Shown here: positions 16,572-24,808 of the stretch, in pieces
Numbering within the stretch: position 1 is the first letter of the stretch
How the letters are laid out: each line of letters starts with the position of its first letter
NCBI RefSeq assembly: GCF_000695255.1
Contig: NZ_JMIB01000004.1
Coordinates: 248,001 to 312,000 of the forward strand
Reading direction: 5' to 3'
Length of the DNA: 64,000 nt
Origin: Photobacterium galatheae
GTDB taxonomy: Bacteria > Pseudomonadota > Gammaproteobacteria > Enterobacterales > Vibrionaceae
Position numbers and translations under genes: made by a program
The notes under the pieces: generated by a model
Databases searched by the model: none
What the model was told of the DNA's origin: nothing
The model's input: only the letters and a program-made list of their open reading frames with translations

Positions 16572-16820
16572 GCAGAAAAATAGGTGTGAAATTCGCATAA
16601 GCATAAAGTTGTTATGCGTTTGATGTATCTATTTTTGTGATGTTTTCTTGATCTGGTATTTGTGAGGCAGGTTCAAGTACTCCGCTGGTAGGGCCACTTT
16701 ATTGAGGTCTATGTCAATTTTTGACATGGATTTTACGTTTAACATAAATGTCACACCGTGATTTTTTATTGTCATATTTTGTTGCGATGATGGCGGCCGG
16801 GGAAAGGAGTACAAGACCGC
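16572..16820. promoter_or_regulatory. Intergenic region with a perfect palindrome over a candidate promoter
   Basis: ATGTCAA, TTT, TTGACAT at 16711-16727 is a perfect inverted repeat. Its right arm contains TTGACA (16721-16726), which with CATAAA 16 bases later makes a candidate rightward promoter for the small open frame at 16821. An operator overlapping the -35 would suit repression. No gene is seen in the rest. Confidence 0.4.
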
Positions 16821-17042
16821 ATGAACATGAAAATTCGTCCAAACCATCTTGAGCCCATGGGATTCGAAGAGTTTTCCCGGTTGATCGATTTGATTCCGGC
16901 ATCCCGTAGCCCGATGAAAGTGGAGCCGCTGCTGGGGGCTTTCACGACGCGAGCGACTGTTGGTCGTGAAGGCCGAGTGATTGATTTGTCTTCTGAGACT
17001 CAGATTCGGACAAACAGATTACGTCTTGTAAATGGTTACTAA
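16821..17042 (+). CDS. Small hypothetical protein, 73 residues
   Basis: A soluble 73-residue frame (MNMKIRPNHLEPMGFEEF at the start, ending TNRLRLVNGY) with sensible amino-acid composition, a mix of charged and hydrophobic residues and no membrane segment. I do not recognise a family. GGAG lies 11 bases before the ATG, a little far, and a second ATG at 16827 is possible. A candidate promoter with a palindromic operator lies ~75-100 bases upstream. It stands alone between the leftward T_hemolysin operon and the glsB-like gene. It may be a real small gene or a chance frame. Confidence 0.4.
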   Translation: MNMKIRPNHLEPMGFEEFSRLIDLIPASRSPMKVEPLLGAFTTRATVGREGRVIDLSSETQIRTNRLRLVNGY

Positions 17043-17406
17043 GTCCGGTGAGCCAGTCATCATGGTAACCAAGCAGTATTGCTGACCAAACTGTATTGGT
17101 GACGGAAACTGCTTTTGCTTTGAACCGTCTGAGTCTGTGTTTAAGAAACGTACCGGCACTTTTCGGCTGGTTCGGTGATTTTCTGCTTCATTGTCCCTAT
17201 TGAGTTCCTATGTCTCTGTACCCGTTTCCGGGTTCTGCGCCTGAGGCTGCCAGTTCGGCCGTTATCCCTCCAATCTTCATCTGCCTCAATCCACAGTGAT
17301 GTTTCTGGTGGTGAATCTTGTTGTCGCATTATTTTCGATACATCTGGTTGCGTAGAGTCAGCTAAGCTTCTTTTGATACAGGTCATGACCTTATGAGGAG
17401 CGAAAC
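17043..17406. other. Intergenic region upstream of glsB-like gene
   Basis: About 360 bases in which I see no credible gene; short frames on both strands have random-looking composition. AGGTCATGACCT (17380-17391) is a perfect 12-base palindrome directly before the ribosome site of the next gene. Confidence 0.4.
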
Positions 17407-17658
17407 ATGGGCATTATTTCCTGGATTATTCTTGGCCTCATCGCTGGGGCGCTTGCGAAATGGCTGATGCCGGGTAAAGACGGGGGCGGTTTAATCGTCA
17501 CGATGGCGCTGGGGATCGTCGGGGCGTTTGTCGGGGGCTGGGTTGGCAGTTTAATTGGCTTCGGGCCGGTCACCGGGGTGAATATCGGTAGTATCATCAC
17601 GGCAACCGTTGGGGCATTTATCGTTTTGTTTATCTACAACAAGTTTATTCGTTCTTAG
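17407..17658 (+). CDS. GlsB/YeaQ/YmgE-family small membrane stress protein
   Basis: An 83-residue, very hydrophobic, Gly-rich protein with three membrane segments: IISWIILGLIAGALAKWLMPG, then VTMALGIVGAFVGGWVGSLIG, then a last C-terminal helix. The first segment plus PGKDGGGL is the hallmark of the transglycosylase-associated (GlsB/YeaQ/YmgE) family. These are inner-membrane proteins often induced by general or envelope stress; the molecular function is not established. A GAGGAG ribosome site lies a few bases before ATG. It is monocistronic, ending at a shared stem-loop. Confidence 0.88.
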   Translation: MGIISWIILGLIAGALAKWLMPGKDGGGLIVTMALGIVGAFVGGWVGSLIGFGPVTGVNIGSIITATVGAFIVLFIYNKFIRS

Positions 17659-17690
17659 CGCACCCGGTTGTGATCTCATCTGAGAAGCGA

Positions 17691-17712
17691 AGCCGCTCAT
17701 TCAGAGCGGCTT
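17691..17712. terminator. Stem-loop between glsB-like and ybaM
   Basis: AGCCGCTC, ATTCA, GAGCGGCT lies between two convergent genes. The stem is strong but no T-run follows, so it is a probable, not certain, terminator. Confidence 0.5.
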
Positions 17713-17743
17713 GAGGTGCGATTGATCAGTACTTTTGTATTGG

Positions 17744-17941
17744 CTACTTGTGTTGATTGAGCTTTGCCAGCAGGTCATTTTTGACGATCTCAAGGGCAGA
17801 CAGCGCTATTTCGGGTTCAATCTCATGGGTTTCAAGCAGATAAATCAGATCCACAGCCAGTTGAACCTCTTTCGGCGCGTCGGCAAGAGAAGGTTGTTCT
17901 GACGAGGGGGGGTTTGACGGTTTTTCTTGTTTTTTTGTCAT
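17744..17941 (-). CDS. ybaM: YbaM family protein (DUF2496)
   Basis: A 65-residue protein whose second half (PKEVQLAVDLIYLLETHE, then SALEIVKNDLLAKLN) matches the short E. coli YbaM family; the first ~22 residues are a polar Ser/Pro-rich tail. Function is unknown. Two ATGs lie in tandem. I chose the second (17941) because AGGAG is five bases from it and only two from the first. It overlaps the stop of the deacetylase-like gene, so the two are co-translated. In E. coli ybaM also precedes priC, which supports the assignment. Confidence 0.8.
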   Translation of the reverse strand: MTKKQEKPSNPPSSEQPSLADAPKEVQLAVDLIYLLETHEIEPEIALSALEIVKNDLLAKLNQHK

Positions 17942-18906
17942 CATATCTCCTGAACATCGGACATTGTGCCGGGTTGAGTCGGTTGACGGTGAGGTTGATG
18001 AACCGCCAGCGCGGCTAAAAAGAGCTGCGCATGGATATCAACCAGCTGTTGATGGTCATCACGATAGCCGCCACCGACAACAGCAGCCAGTGGGATAGCG
18101 GCATCGTGACACTGCTGAATCACCCGCTGATCCCGCCGAAAAATGCCTTCCGTCGTGACCTGAAAGTAGCCCAGCGCATCATCCTGATGAATATCAACAC
18201 CGGCATCGTATATCACCAGATCAGGTTGATGCTGGGCCAGAGCTAGCGTCAGAACGGCTCCGAAAGCAGACAAATAGTCTTCCGTGCCTGTATCACGAGG
18301 CAGGGCCAGATCAATGTCTGAATCGGGTTTCCGGGCTGGAAAGTTTTTATCACAGTGAACAGAAAATGTAATGATGTTGCTGTCATCGGCCAGTAACGTC
18401 GCCGTGCCGTCGCCCTGATGAACATCACAGTCTACAATCATGACTTTATCGATACCGGGTAGCGTCAGCGCATGCCGTGCTGCAAAAGCCAAATCATTGA
18501 CCAGACAGAAACCACTGCCAAAGTCGTGGTGGGCATGGTGATACCCTCCGCTCAGATGCAGGCTGATGCCATATTGGTGAGCCAGATCAACGGTCAGTCG
18601 GGTGCCGGCGGTTGAGGTCAGTGTTCGTTCAATCAGCTGCGGGCTCCAGGGAAAGCCAATACGACGCATCTTTGCTGCGGGCAATGTATTGTGAATCAGA
18701 TGGTCGATATAGTCGGCCTGGTGCAGGGTTTTCAGTTCCGCAGCGGTGGCCGGTTCCGGCTGGAAGAAACGGACATCGGCCCAGTGCTGAATGCGCATCT
18801 CCTGAGTGAGATGCAAGTATAGCCGGTGATACTTGGTGATGGGGTATCGGTGTTTCGGCGGCAGGACCAGCTCTGAGTAGACGGGATGGTAGACCAGTGG
18901 CAGCAT
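17941..18906 (-). CDS. Histone deacetylase/AcuC-like metal-dependent deacetylase
   Basis: A 321-residue member of the arginase-deacetylase fold. The His-His pair lies in GGYHHAHHDFGSGFC, zinc ligands in VDCDVHQGDGTA and YDAGVDIHQDD, and the C-terminal Gly-rich loop is VVGGGYRDD. Bacterial members deacetylate acetyl-lysine, acetylpolyamines or other amides; the substrate here cannot be read from sequence. Start ATG 18906 with AAGGA upstream. It lies four bases from the priC stop and overlaps ybaM, all in one operon. It is not part of the ybaM-priC pair in E. coli. Confidence 0.85.
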   Translation of the reverse strand: MLPLVYHPVYSELVLPPKHRYPITKYHRLYLHLTQEMRIQHWADVRFFQPEPATAAELKTLHQADYIDHLIHNTLPAAKMRRIGFPWSPQLIERTLTSTAGTRLTVDLAHQYGISLHLSGGYHHAHHDFGSGFCLVNDLAFAARHALTLPGIDKVMIVDCDVHQGDGTATLLADDSNIITFSVHCDKNFPARKPDSDIDLALPRDTGTEDYLSAFGAVLTLALAQHQPDLVIYDAGVDIHQDDALGYFQVTTEGIFRRDQRVIQQCHDAAIPLAAVVGGGYRDDHQQLVDIHAQLFLAALAVHQPHRQPTQPGTMSDVQEI

Positions 18907-18909
18907 GGT

Positions 18910-19464
18910 TTATCCTTGACGTTCCCGGCGGACGATCGCCTGTTCGATGCCTGCCATCGCCTGCTGGCAGCGGGCAAGACGGCCTTCCAGCGCGATGAGC
19001 TGTTGTTGCAATGGCTGGCGCTGATTCACTTGCGTCGCCTGCTCCAGTTCAAAGGTTTTATCTTTGACCATAGCGGCTAAACGTCTTTCCCAGTCCTGAT
19101 GCTGCGCCAGCTCATCATAAAGCTGATGCAGGCTTTTTCGCTGCTTCACCACGTATTTGGGTTCTGCTTCACGAATCTGTTTGGTGGCCATTTCTCGCTG
19201 GATGGCCTGGATTTGCGTCAGGATTTTTTCGCAGACATAACTGGCTCTGGCAATTTGCAGGTTGCCTGCCGTTTGTTCTTTCTGTAAGGCGGAAATTTCC
19301 TGCTGGATTTCGCGGATGCAGGGCAGCAACAAACGCGCCCGACAGTGAAACAGCTGATGATCGAAAAGTGGTTTATCACTTTCTCCCCGCTGATGATCCA
19401 GTGCCGTGGCCTGAGGGATCAGTTGTTCAACCAAGGTCGAAAGACGGCTGAGATCGGTCGCCAC
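18910..19464 (-). CDS. priC: Primosomal replication protein PriC-like
   Basis: A 184-residue, Gln/Arg/Leu-rich, helical protein. The N-terminus (SRLSTLVEQLIPQA) and the segment LFDHQLFHCRARLLLPCIREIQQEI are typical of PriC, and a long coiled coil continues to the basic C-terminus. PriC helps reload the DnaB helicase at stalled forks in PriA-independent restart. I chose GTG 19464 with AGGAG six bases upstream; the longer open frame overlaps the neighbouring exporter gene. The link to ybaM is conserved in E. coli. Confidence 0.8.
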   Translation of the reverse strand: MATDLSRLSTLVEQLIPQATALDHQRGESDKPLFDHQLFHCRARLLLPCIREIQQEISALQKEQTAGNLQIARASYVCEKILTQIQAIQREMATKQIREAEPKYVVKQRKSLHQLYDELAQHQDWERRLAAMVKDKTFELEQATQVNQRQPLQQQLIALEGRLARCQQAMAGIEQAIVRRERQG

Positions 19465-19487
19465 GATATTCTCCTTATCGTTCGATG

Positions 19488-20261
19488 TTACTGCCAGGCC
19501 TGCCATGCCAGCCGGGCCGCCAGAATGACGACAACGGTGACAAAGACCGGACGAATAAACTGGCTGCCGAAACGGATTGCAGAGTGCGCGCCGATATAGG
19601 CGCCCAGCATCAGGCAGACCCCCATGGTTAAACCTAAAGCCACATTGATATGGCCAAGTATGGCAAAAGTCACCAGTGAGGTCAGGTTACTGGTGAAGTT
19701 CATGGCTTTTGCCAGCCCTGAAGCCAGCAGAATGTCCAGACGATACAACGCCATGTTGGAAACCGTCCAGAAAGCGCCGGTGCCCGGCCCGGCAAGGCCA
19801 TCGTAAAATCCCAGACTGGTTCCCTGAATCCATTGCTTGCGTTTAAAGCGTGGGCAAGGGGTGGGGAGTTTATGGCTGTCCCCTTTGGGATGAGGATGCC
19901 AGATGGTATAGACCGCCGTTGCCAGAATGATCAGTGGCAGGACTTTTTCCAGCCAGTCAGTACTGATGATGTCCACAACCAGTGTGCCGGCAATCGCGCC
20001 AATCAGGGTTGCCAGGAAAGATGTTTTCCAGAAAGACGGGGAAAAGAGCTGCTTTCGGTAATATGTCAGCGCAGCCGTAGAAGACGCGAAGGTTGCGGCC
20101 AGCTTGTTGGTTCCCAAAGCAATATGTGGCGGCAGCCCTAATGACAGCAGTGCCGGGACGGTCAGCATGCCGCCACCGCCGGCAACAGCGTCGATAAAAC
20201 CAGCGGCTAGCGCAACCAGACCGAGGACGAGCATCATGCTCGGATCAATCATTTCAATCAT
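19488..20261 (-). CDS. TauE/SafE (YfcA-like) sulfite/anion exporter family membrane protein
   Basis: A 257-residue protein with about eight hydrophobic segments. The N-terminal GFIDAVAGGGGMLTVPALLSLGLPPHIALGTNK and later YDGLAGPGTGAFW are the two conserved TauE motifs. E. coli YfcA is the closest named relative by motif. The family exports sulfite, sulfoacetate or other organosulfur anions; the substrate here is unknown. It follows dinG by 12 bases and precedes priC, so it is likely in one transcription unit from dinG to ybaM. Confidence 0.87.
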   Translation of the reverse strand: MIEMIDPSMMLVLGLVALAAGFIDAVAGGGGMLTVPALLSLGLPPHIALGTNKLAATFASSTAALTYYRKQLFSPSFWKTSFLATLIGAIAGTLVVDIISTDWLEKVLPLIILATAVYTIWHPHPKGDSHKLPTPCPRFKRKQWIQGTSLGFYDGLAGPGTGAFWTVSNMALYRLDILLASGLAKAMNFTSNLTSLVTFAILGHINVALGLTMGVCLMLGAYIGAHSAIRFGSQFIRPVFVTVVVILAARLAWQAWQ

Positions 20262-20273
20262 GAATTATCGTTT

Positions 20274-22361
20274 TCATTTGATGGCGTGTTCAATGACGCG
20301 TTTCAATGGGGGCAATGAATCGAGCAGTGCTTTGCCGTAACGTCGGGTAATGACCCGACGGTCGAGCAGGACAACTCTACCAAAGTCCTGTTCTTTTCGC
20401 AGCAGTCTCCCGACCGATTGAATCAGCTTTTTGCTGGCTTCCGGGACTGCAATCTGTAAAAAGGGGTTACCGCCGCGACTTTCAATGTATTCGGCATGGG
20501 CCTCTTCAACAGGGGACGTGGGGACTGCAAACGGAATCTTTGTAATGATCAAATTCCTCAGCAAGTGGCCCGGTAAATCGAGACCTTCAGAAAAACTGCC
20601 GGTGCCAAATAACACGCTGACTTTACCTTGTTCACAGTGACTTTTGTGCTTTTCCAGCAGTGATGTTCGGGATTCTTCGCCCTGAACCAGCAACGCCCAG
20701 CCATTTTTTTCACATTGTGGCCGGATGGCTTCCGCGACTTTGTTCATTTGCCAGTAGGAGGCAAACAGCACCAGACTGGCCGTTTCCCCCTCCAGATATT
20801 CAGGGAGGGTTTTGATCAGTAAATCTGTGAACTGTTCAGCCTGTGGTTCATATTGCATGTGTGGGATCACTAAGCGGCCATTATTCTCATAGTCAAATGG
20901 CGAGGCCAGTGCCAGAAAGCGTGCGCCTTCATTTTCCTGGATGCCGGCCTGACGGCAGAAATAGCTGAACTGGTTGAGTGCCCGCAGTGTGGCAGAAACC
21001 AGAATTGCGCCGGCAGCACGGCTCCAGAGCAGTTGATCGAGCCGGTATCCGATCTCCAGAGGGGAAACCTGCACAATATAATCCCCTTCCTGCTCAGGGC
21101 TTTTTTCAAGCCAACGGGCCAAAGGCGCGCCTTTTTCTTTGTCTGGCTGGGCCATCAGGGTCCAGACTTTTTCCAGATTCTCCAGACGTTGCAGGTAGAA
21201 ACCTGACTCGGTCAGTGCCGGCTCTGCGGCCCGGGCCGGTACATCGTCATCTTTGAGTCGTTCGGTGATCATCTCGTGGATTTTTGCCAGCGACTGCCGT
21301 GCTTTTTTGCTGGCATCCCGGCAGCCCTGGGCTTCTTCTGCCAGCCATGCGGGGAGTTCGCCATGAGGGAAACGGTAGCTGCCATCTTTACTGAAAACGG
21401 CTGGATCGACCTGGCCGGATAACTGTCTCAGGGTGGGTACAAGATGCTGGATCGACTCCTGAAGTGTGGTCTGAAAGCGTCCGGACTTTTGTCGGTCGGC
21501 CAGTTCAGCCAGTTTACTGACCGTCTGATTGAGTTTCTCAAGCCAGTTGCTGGCCCCTTTCAGGCTGGCTGCGGCGGCAGAAAAGTCTCGGGCGACCTGA
21601 GGTAAATGATGGGCTTCGTCAATGGCATAGATGGTCTGCTCTGGCTCCGGCAGAATGATCCCGCCCCCCAGTTCCAGATCGGCCATCAAAATAGCATGGT
21701 TGGCGATCACAACGTCGGCTTTATCCAAGTGTTCCCGCGCCTTAGCAAAAGGGCAGTGGCGATGTTTTGCCATGCCTGAGTGACAGCTGTGTTTGTCGGA
21801 GACGATCTGCTGCCAGACACGATCCGGGATGGCAGTTGGCCAGCTATCCCGGTCGCCGTCCCATTTATTCTGCTGCCAGGCGGTCAGCATGCGTTTCAGC
21901 AAACTGAGATCTGATTTTTTGGGTTTCTCCTGCCAAAGTGCTACCTGGCCGTCATCTTGCTGACCTGAACAACAGGCTTCCAGTTTGTGGCTACAGCAAT
22001 AACGCTGTCGACCCTTTGCCAGAATAAAACTAAATTCTTTCGGGAAAATTTGCGCAAACAGCGGTAAGTCCTTCTGAACTAACTGCTCCTGAAGCGCGAC
22101 GGTCGCTGTCGCAATGAGTACTTTCTTATTATTAAAAAGCGCGAAAGGGACGCACCCTAGTAAATAGGATAAAGATTTCCCGATGCCTGTCCCGGCTTCA
22201 GCAACCAGCATTCTGTTTTTGGCGTGGTATTCACCCGCCAGTGTTTTGGCAATTTCTGCCACCAGATAATTTTGTGCACGACGGGGAATGAAATGCTCCA
22301 ACTGTGCACTGAGGTTGGCATAGCTCTGTTTAATATCAGTTTTTATCTGGTTGTGTAACAT
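20274..22361 (-). CDS. dinG: ATP-dependent DNA helicase DinG
   Basis: A 695-residue XPD-like 5'-3' helicase. It has Walker A AEAGTGIGKSLSYLLG (~56) and the four Cys of the [4Fe-4S] domain (CCSHKLEACC, then SDKHSCHSGMAKHRHCPF). The DEAH box is AIDEAHHLPQ, and the helicase C-terminal motifs are VLFASYWQMN, then FGTGSFSEGLDLPG, then QSVGRLLR. It unwinds R-loops, G4 and damaged DNA and is SOS-induced in E. coli. I did not find a convincing LexA box just upstream. It is the first gene of a leftward operon with the TauE-like gene and priC. Confidence 0.93.
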   Translation of the reverse strand: MLHNQIKTDIKQSYANLSAQLEHFIPRRAQNYLVAEIAKTLAGEYHAKNRMLVAEAGTGIGKSLSYLLGCVPFALFNNKKVLIATATVALQEQLVQKDLPLFAQIFPKEFSFILAKGRQRYCCSHKLEACCSGQQDDGQVALWQEKPKKSDLSLLKRMLTAWQQNKWDGDRDSWPTAIPDRVWQQIVSDKHSCHSGMAKHRHCPFAKAREHLDKADVVIANHAILMADLELGGGIILPEPEQTIYAIDEAHHLPQVARDFSAAAASLKGASNWLEKLNQTVSKLAELADRQKSGRFQTTLQESIQHLVPTLRQLSGQVDPAVFSKDGSYRFPHGELPAWLAEEAQGCRDASKKARQSLAKIHEMITERLKDDDVPARAAEPALTESGFYLQRLENLEKVWTLMAQPDKEKGAPLARWLEKSPEQEGDYIVQVSPLEIGYRLDQLLWSRAAGAILVSATLRALNQFSYFCRQAGIQENEGARFLALASPFDYENNGRLVIPHMQYEPQAEQFTDLLIKTLPEYLEGETASLVLFASYWQMNKVAEAIRPQCEKNGWALLVQGEESRTSLLEKHKSHCEQGKVSVLFGTGSFSEGLDLPGHLLRNLIITKIPFAVPTSPVEEAHAEYIESRGGNPFLQIAVPEASKKLIQSVGRLLRKEQDFGRVVLLDRRVITRRYGKALLDSLPPLKRVIEHAIK

Positions 22362-22912
22362 TGCTGAAACTTAATATTGGCAGGGGCGGGCAGTATAACA
22401 TGAAGCGCTGTCAGAGGGATGCCCGGTTGTTTGCCGGGAAGTTTTGATATGAAATGAGATTTCCCTCACGAAATAAGATTGAACCCCAGTTTAACCAGGG
22501 GTGAGTTAACATTGAATTGATTGATTTGGCTACATATTTAATTTTTTATGGTGTTTAATTCTTTAAATTGCGCTTATTTGTTGATTTTTTGGGTTTAAAA
22601 TACTGTTTTTTATTGTTATTAAGAAAGGTGAAAGTAGCGGGTCTGATGTTGTCTATTGTTAAAAATTTGCCATAAATTCAATTTAACCCATTGATTTAAA
22701 AGCTTGTATAAGAAATTTGTTGTTACAATGTGAGAATTTGACATCACGATTCATTCTCTGTCAGGATGAGTTCCGCAAGTTACGCCATCTTGGCATGGTC
22801 TGTTTTGCTCTGAGTTACTGAGCTTTGTGTGACCTGCCAGGAAGGGAAATAAGAAAAGCAATAGGGATTCTGGAAATAGGAATTCCATCCATAAGAAAAG
22901 GCAGTGGATATC
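22362..22912 (+). promoter_or_regulatory. Long AT-rich leader between dinG and the porin gene
   Basis: About 550 bases without a gene. 22500-22740 is strikingly AT-rich with many A and T runs, including TTTAAAA and TTAAATT stretches. Such regions upstream of vibrio porin genes bind ToxR and H-NS and OmpR. TACAAT near 22725 is a candidate -10, giving an untranslated leader of ~180 bases before the porin ATG. The regulator assignment is inference, but toxR itself is present in this window. Confidence 0.4.
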
Positions 22913-23878
22913 ATGAAAAAAACGCTTATTGCACTATCTGTACTCGTGGCTGCAGGCTCTGCAAACGCTTCTGTTAACCTGCTGGACCAAGACGGTGTGA
23001 TCGTCGACCTGTCAGGTTCTGCTGAAGTTCAACTGTACCAAGAGCTTGTAAAGAAATCTGAAGATAAAGATCCAACTATCCGTCTGGATGATGGTGACAT
23101 CACACTGAACACCACTATTCCTGTTGGTAATAACCTGAATGCAGTTGCTGGTCTGAGTCTTGATCTGTCAAACACTGATTTAGAAGGCAACACTAATGAT
23201 TTCTTCGTTGATGAGCTGTATGCTGGTTTCCAAGGTGAATTCGGTACGCTGACTTTTGGTCGCCAGTACCTGATTTCTGATGACGCAGGTATCGGTAAAG
23301 ACTACGAAATGGGTCTGGGCCAGCTGGATCTGGGTAAAACTCAGGGTAGCGAAGTTGCCAAATATGTTTACGACAACGGTCAGTTCTACTTCGGTACTTC
23401 TTACGACGTAAATCAGGACAATAATGGCGGTATCTGGGATGCGCGTCTGGGTGCACGTTTTGCTGGTCTGGACGTTCGTGGTTATTACTACACTTCTGAA
23501 GATGTTAAAAATAAAGACTTGAACCCTGCAGGTCTGGGTAACGAAGTTGATGGTTACAACATCGAAGCTGAGTACGTCTTTGGCGCATTTGCATTCGCCG
23601 GTTCTTACGGTAACGTTGATGTCACTGATGGTCTAACCAAAGCTAGTGGCGATGTTGATCTGATTGAAGTTGCTGGTTCTTACACCATGGGTAAAAACAC
23701 TTTTGCTCTGGGTTATGTACGAGCTGACTCAGACGGTGATACTACTGACGACGTTTACGCAAACGTGACTCACCAGCTGCACAGCAACGTAAAAGTTTAT
23801 GCTGAGCTGGGTTGGGCTGACGGTGACAACACTGATTACGACCTGGGTTATGTCGCTGGTATGGAAGTACTGTTCTAA
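22913..23878 (+). CDS. Gram-negative general porin (OmpU/OmpH-like)
   Basis: An outer-membrane beta-barrel of 321 residues. It has a signal peptide of ~22 residues (MKKTLIALSVLVAAGSANA), then alternating hydrophobic beta-strands, an acidic Asp/Asn-rich sequence, the porin signature GEFGTLTFGRQY, and a C-terminal strand ending in Phe as needed for BAM-dependent insertion. Start ATG 22913; a GTG nine bases earlier is in frame but less likely. Codon use is strongly biased, as for a highly expressed gene. It is monocistronic. It should provide diffusion of small hydrophilic solutes and may be ToxR-controlled, like OmpU. Confidence 0.87.
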   Translation: MKKTLIALSVLVAAGSANASVNLLDQDGVIVDLSGSAEVQLYQELVKKSEDKDPTIRLDDGDITLNTTIPVGNNLNAVAGLSLDLSNTDLEGNTNDFFVDELYAGFQGEFGTLTFGRQYLISDDAGIGKDYEMGLGQLDLGKTQGSEVAKYVYDNGQFYFGTSYDVNQDNNGGIWDARLGARFAGLDVRGYYYTSEDVKNKDLNPAGLGNEVDGYNIEAEYVFGAFAFAGSYGNVDVTDGLTKASGDVDLIEVAGSYTMGKNTFALGYVRADSDGDTTDDVYANVTHQLHSNVKVYAELGWADGDNTDYDLGYVAGMEVLF

Positions 23879-23903
23879 GAACGGTTCTGATTACACAGAT
23901 ACT

Positions 23904-23935
23904 GCAAAAGCCGCCGTTTAGGCGGCTTTTTTGTA
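23904..23935 (+). terminator. Terminator of the porin gene
   Basis: AAAGCCGCC, GTTTA, GGCGGCTTTTTT: a strong GC stem with a T-run 27 bases past the porin stop. Confidence 0.9.
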
Positions 23936-24007
23936 TTGTGTGTCTTGTCCTGAAACTTGTCCTGAAATAAGTTGTCGTGTAGGAGGCGTATCTCTGGGCA
24001 ATTTATT

Positions 24008-24060
24008 TCAGAACAACTCTTCTCAGGACAGCTTTTCTCAGAACAACTTTTCTCAGAAAA
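24008..24060. repeat. 15-base tandem repeat, ~3.5 copies
   Basis: Units TCAGAACAACTCTTC (24008-24022), TCAGGACAGCTTTTC, TCAGAACAACTTTTC (to 24052), then a partial TCAGAAAA. The related inverted string TTGTCCTGAAA occurs twice just upstream (~23944-23966), and CTGAAATAA pairs with TTATTTCAG across ~40 bases. Non-coding, between the porin terminator and the yccT-like gene. Confidence 0.7.
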
Positions 24061-24154
24061 AATACACTCATGCGAGTGAGCAGAATGAACCGGTTTTTTC
24101 CAGGAAAGATGAGCATTGGTTCCTGCGAGGTTCACAACGATAAGAAGATTAACG

Positions 24155-24784
24155 ATGAAAAAATTAGCGTTACTGGCAGCTTTGCTGGTTGCCAACGTGC
24201 AGGCGGCAACGCTCTCGGTGGGAGACGGCATTGAACTCCTGGTGGTCGATGGGAAGGAAGTGAATGAATCGCTTTGGTCCCGCACAACGGAAATTGAGTT
24301 ACCGGCGGGACAACATCAGATAGTGCTGCGCTATGACCGGGAGTTGAAAAACGGTAGCCGGAACAGCATTTATACGACCCGGCCTTATCTGTTTGAACTG
24401 ATGATGCCAGAACAGGATGTGCGTATTGAATTGCCTGCGCTGGTTGCATACAGTCAGGCTCAGGCTTATTTCCAGCGTGGCCCGGAATGGACCATCGTGC
24501 TGGCAGATGGCAGCCAACGAACTTTACCTTTTGTTGAAATGAAAGGGGATGGCGTTGCAGCATTCAGTGACATGGAAAAGCTGGTGGGGGAATATAACCG
24601 TCAGCATGGCATTACTTTTGAGCAAGGTTATGCGGTCGATCTGCAGCAGGCTGTTGTCGAAGTGAAGCAGGATGGTCAGGTCGAAATTTCCGGTGATGCT
24701 TTAGCACAGCTCAAACTGTGGTATAGCAAAGCAAAACCAGAAGAAAAAGCCGCCTTTAAAGCCTGGATGGCGAAACAGCCTTAA
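24155..24784 (+). CDS. DUF2057 family secreted protein (YccT-like)
   Basis: A 209-residue protein with a signal peptide (MKKLALLAALLVANVQA). The mature part begins ATLSVGDGIELLVVDGKEV and includes LPAGQHQIVLRYD and RPYLFELMMP, the hallmarks of the YccT/DUF2057 family. E. coli YccT has been linked to curli control, but the family's molecular role is unclear. Chosen start ATG 24155 (AAGAAG upstream); the frame stays open 39 bases further. Ends convergent with the DksA-like gene. Confidence 0.82.
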   Translation: MKKLALLAALLVANVQAATLSVGDGIELLVVDGKEVNESLWSRTTEIELPAGQHQIVLRYDRELKNGSRNSIYTTRPYLFELMMPEQDVRIELPALVAYSQAQAYFQRGPEWTIVLADGSQRTLPFVEMKGDGVAAFSDMEKLVGEYNRQHGITFEQGYAVDLQQAVVEVKQDGQVEISGDALAQLKLWYSKAKPEEKAAFKAWMAKQP

Positions 24785-24808
24785 AAGCGAATTGTAGGGT
24801 ACACTGAG

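Noticed and set aside
17141-17396. Two overlapping frames of 73-81 residues upstream of glsB
   Set aside because: Random composition, no ribosome site, no hydrophobic or domain pattern.
23875-24285. 136-residue minus-strand frame with SEKSC/PEKSC repeats
   Set aside because: The repeats are the translation of the 15-base tandem DNA repeat; the frame crosses the porin terminator and has no start signal.
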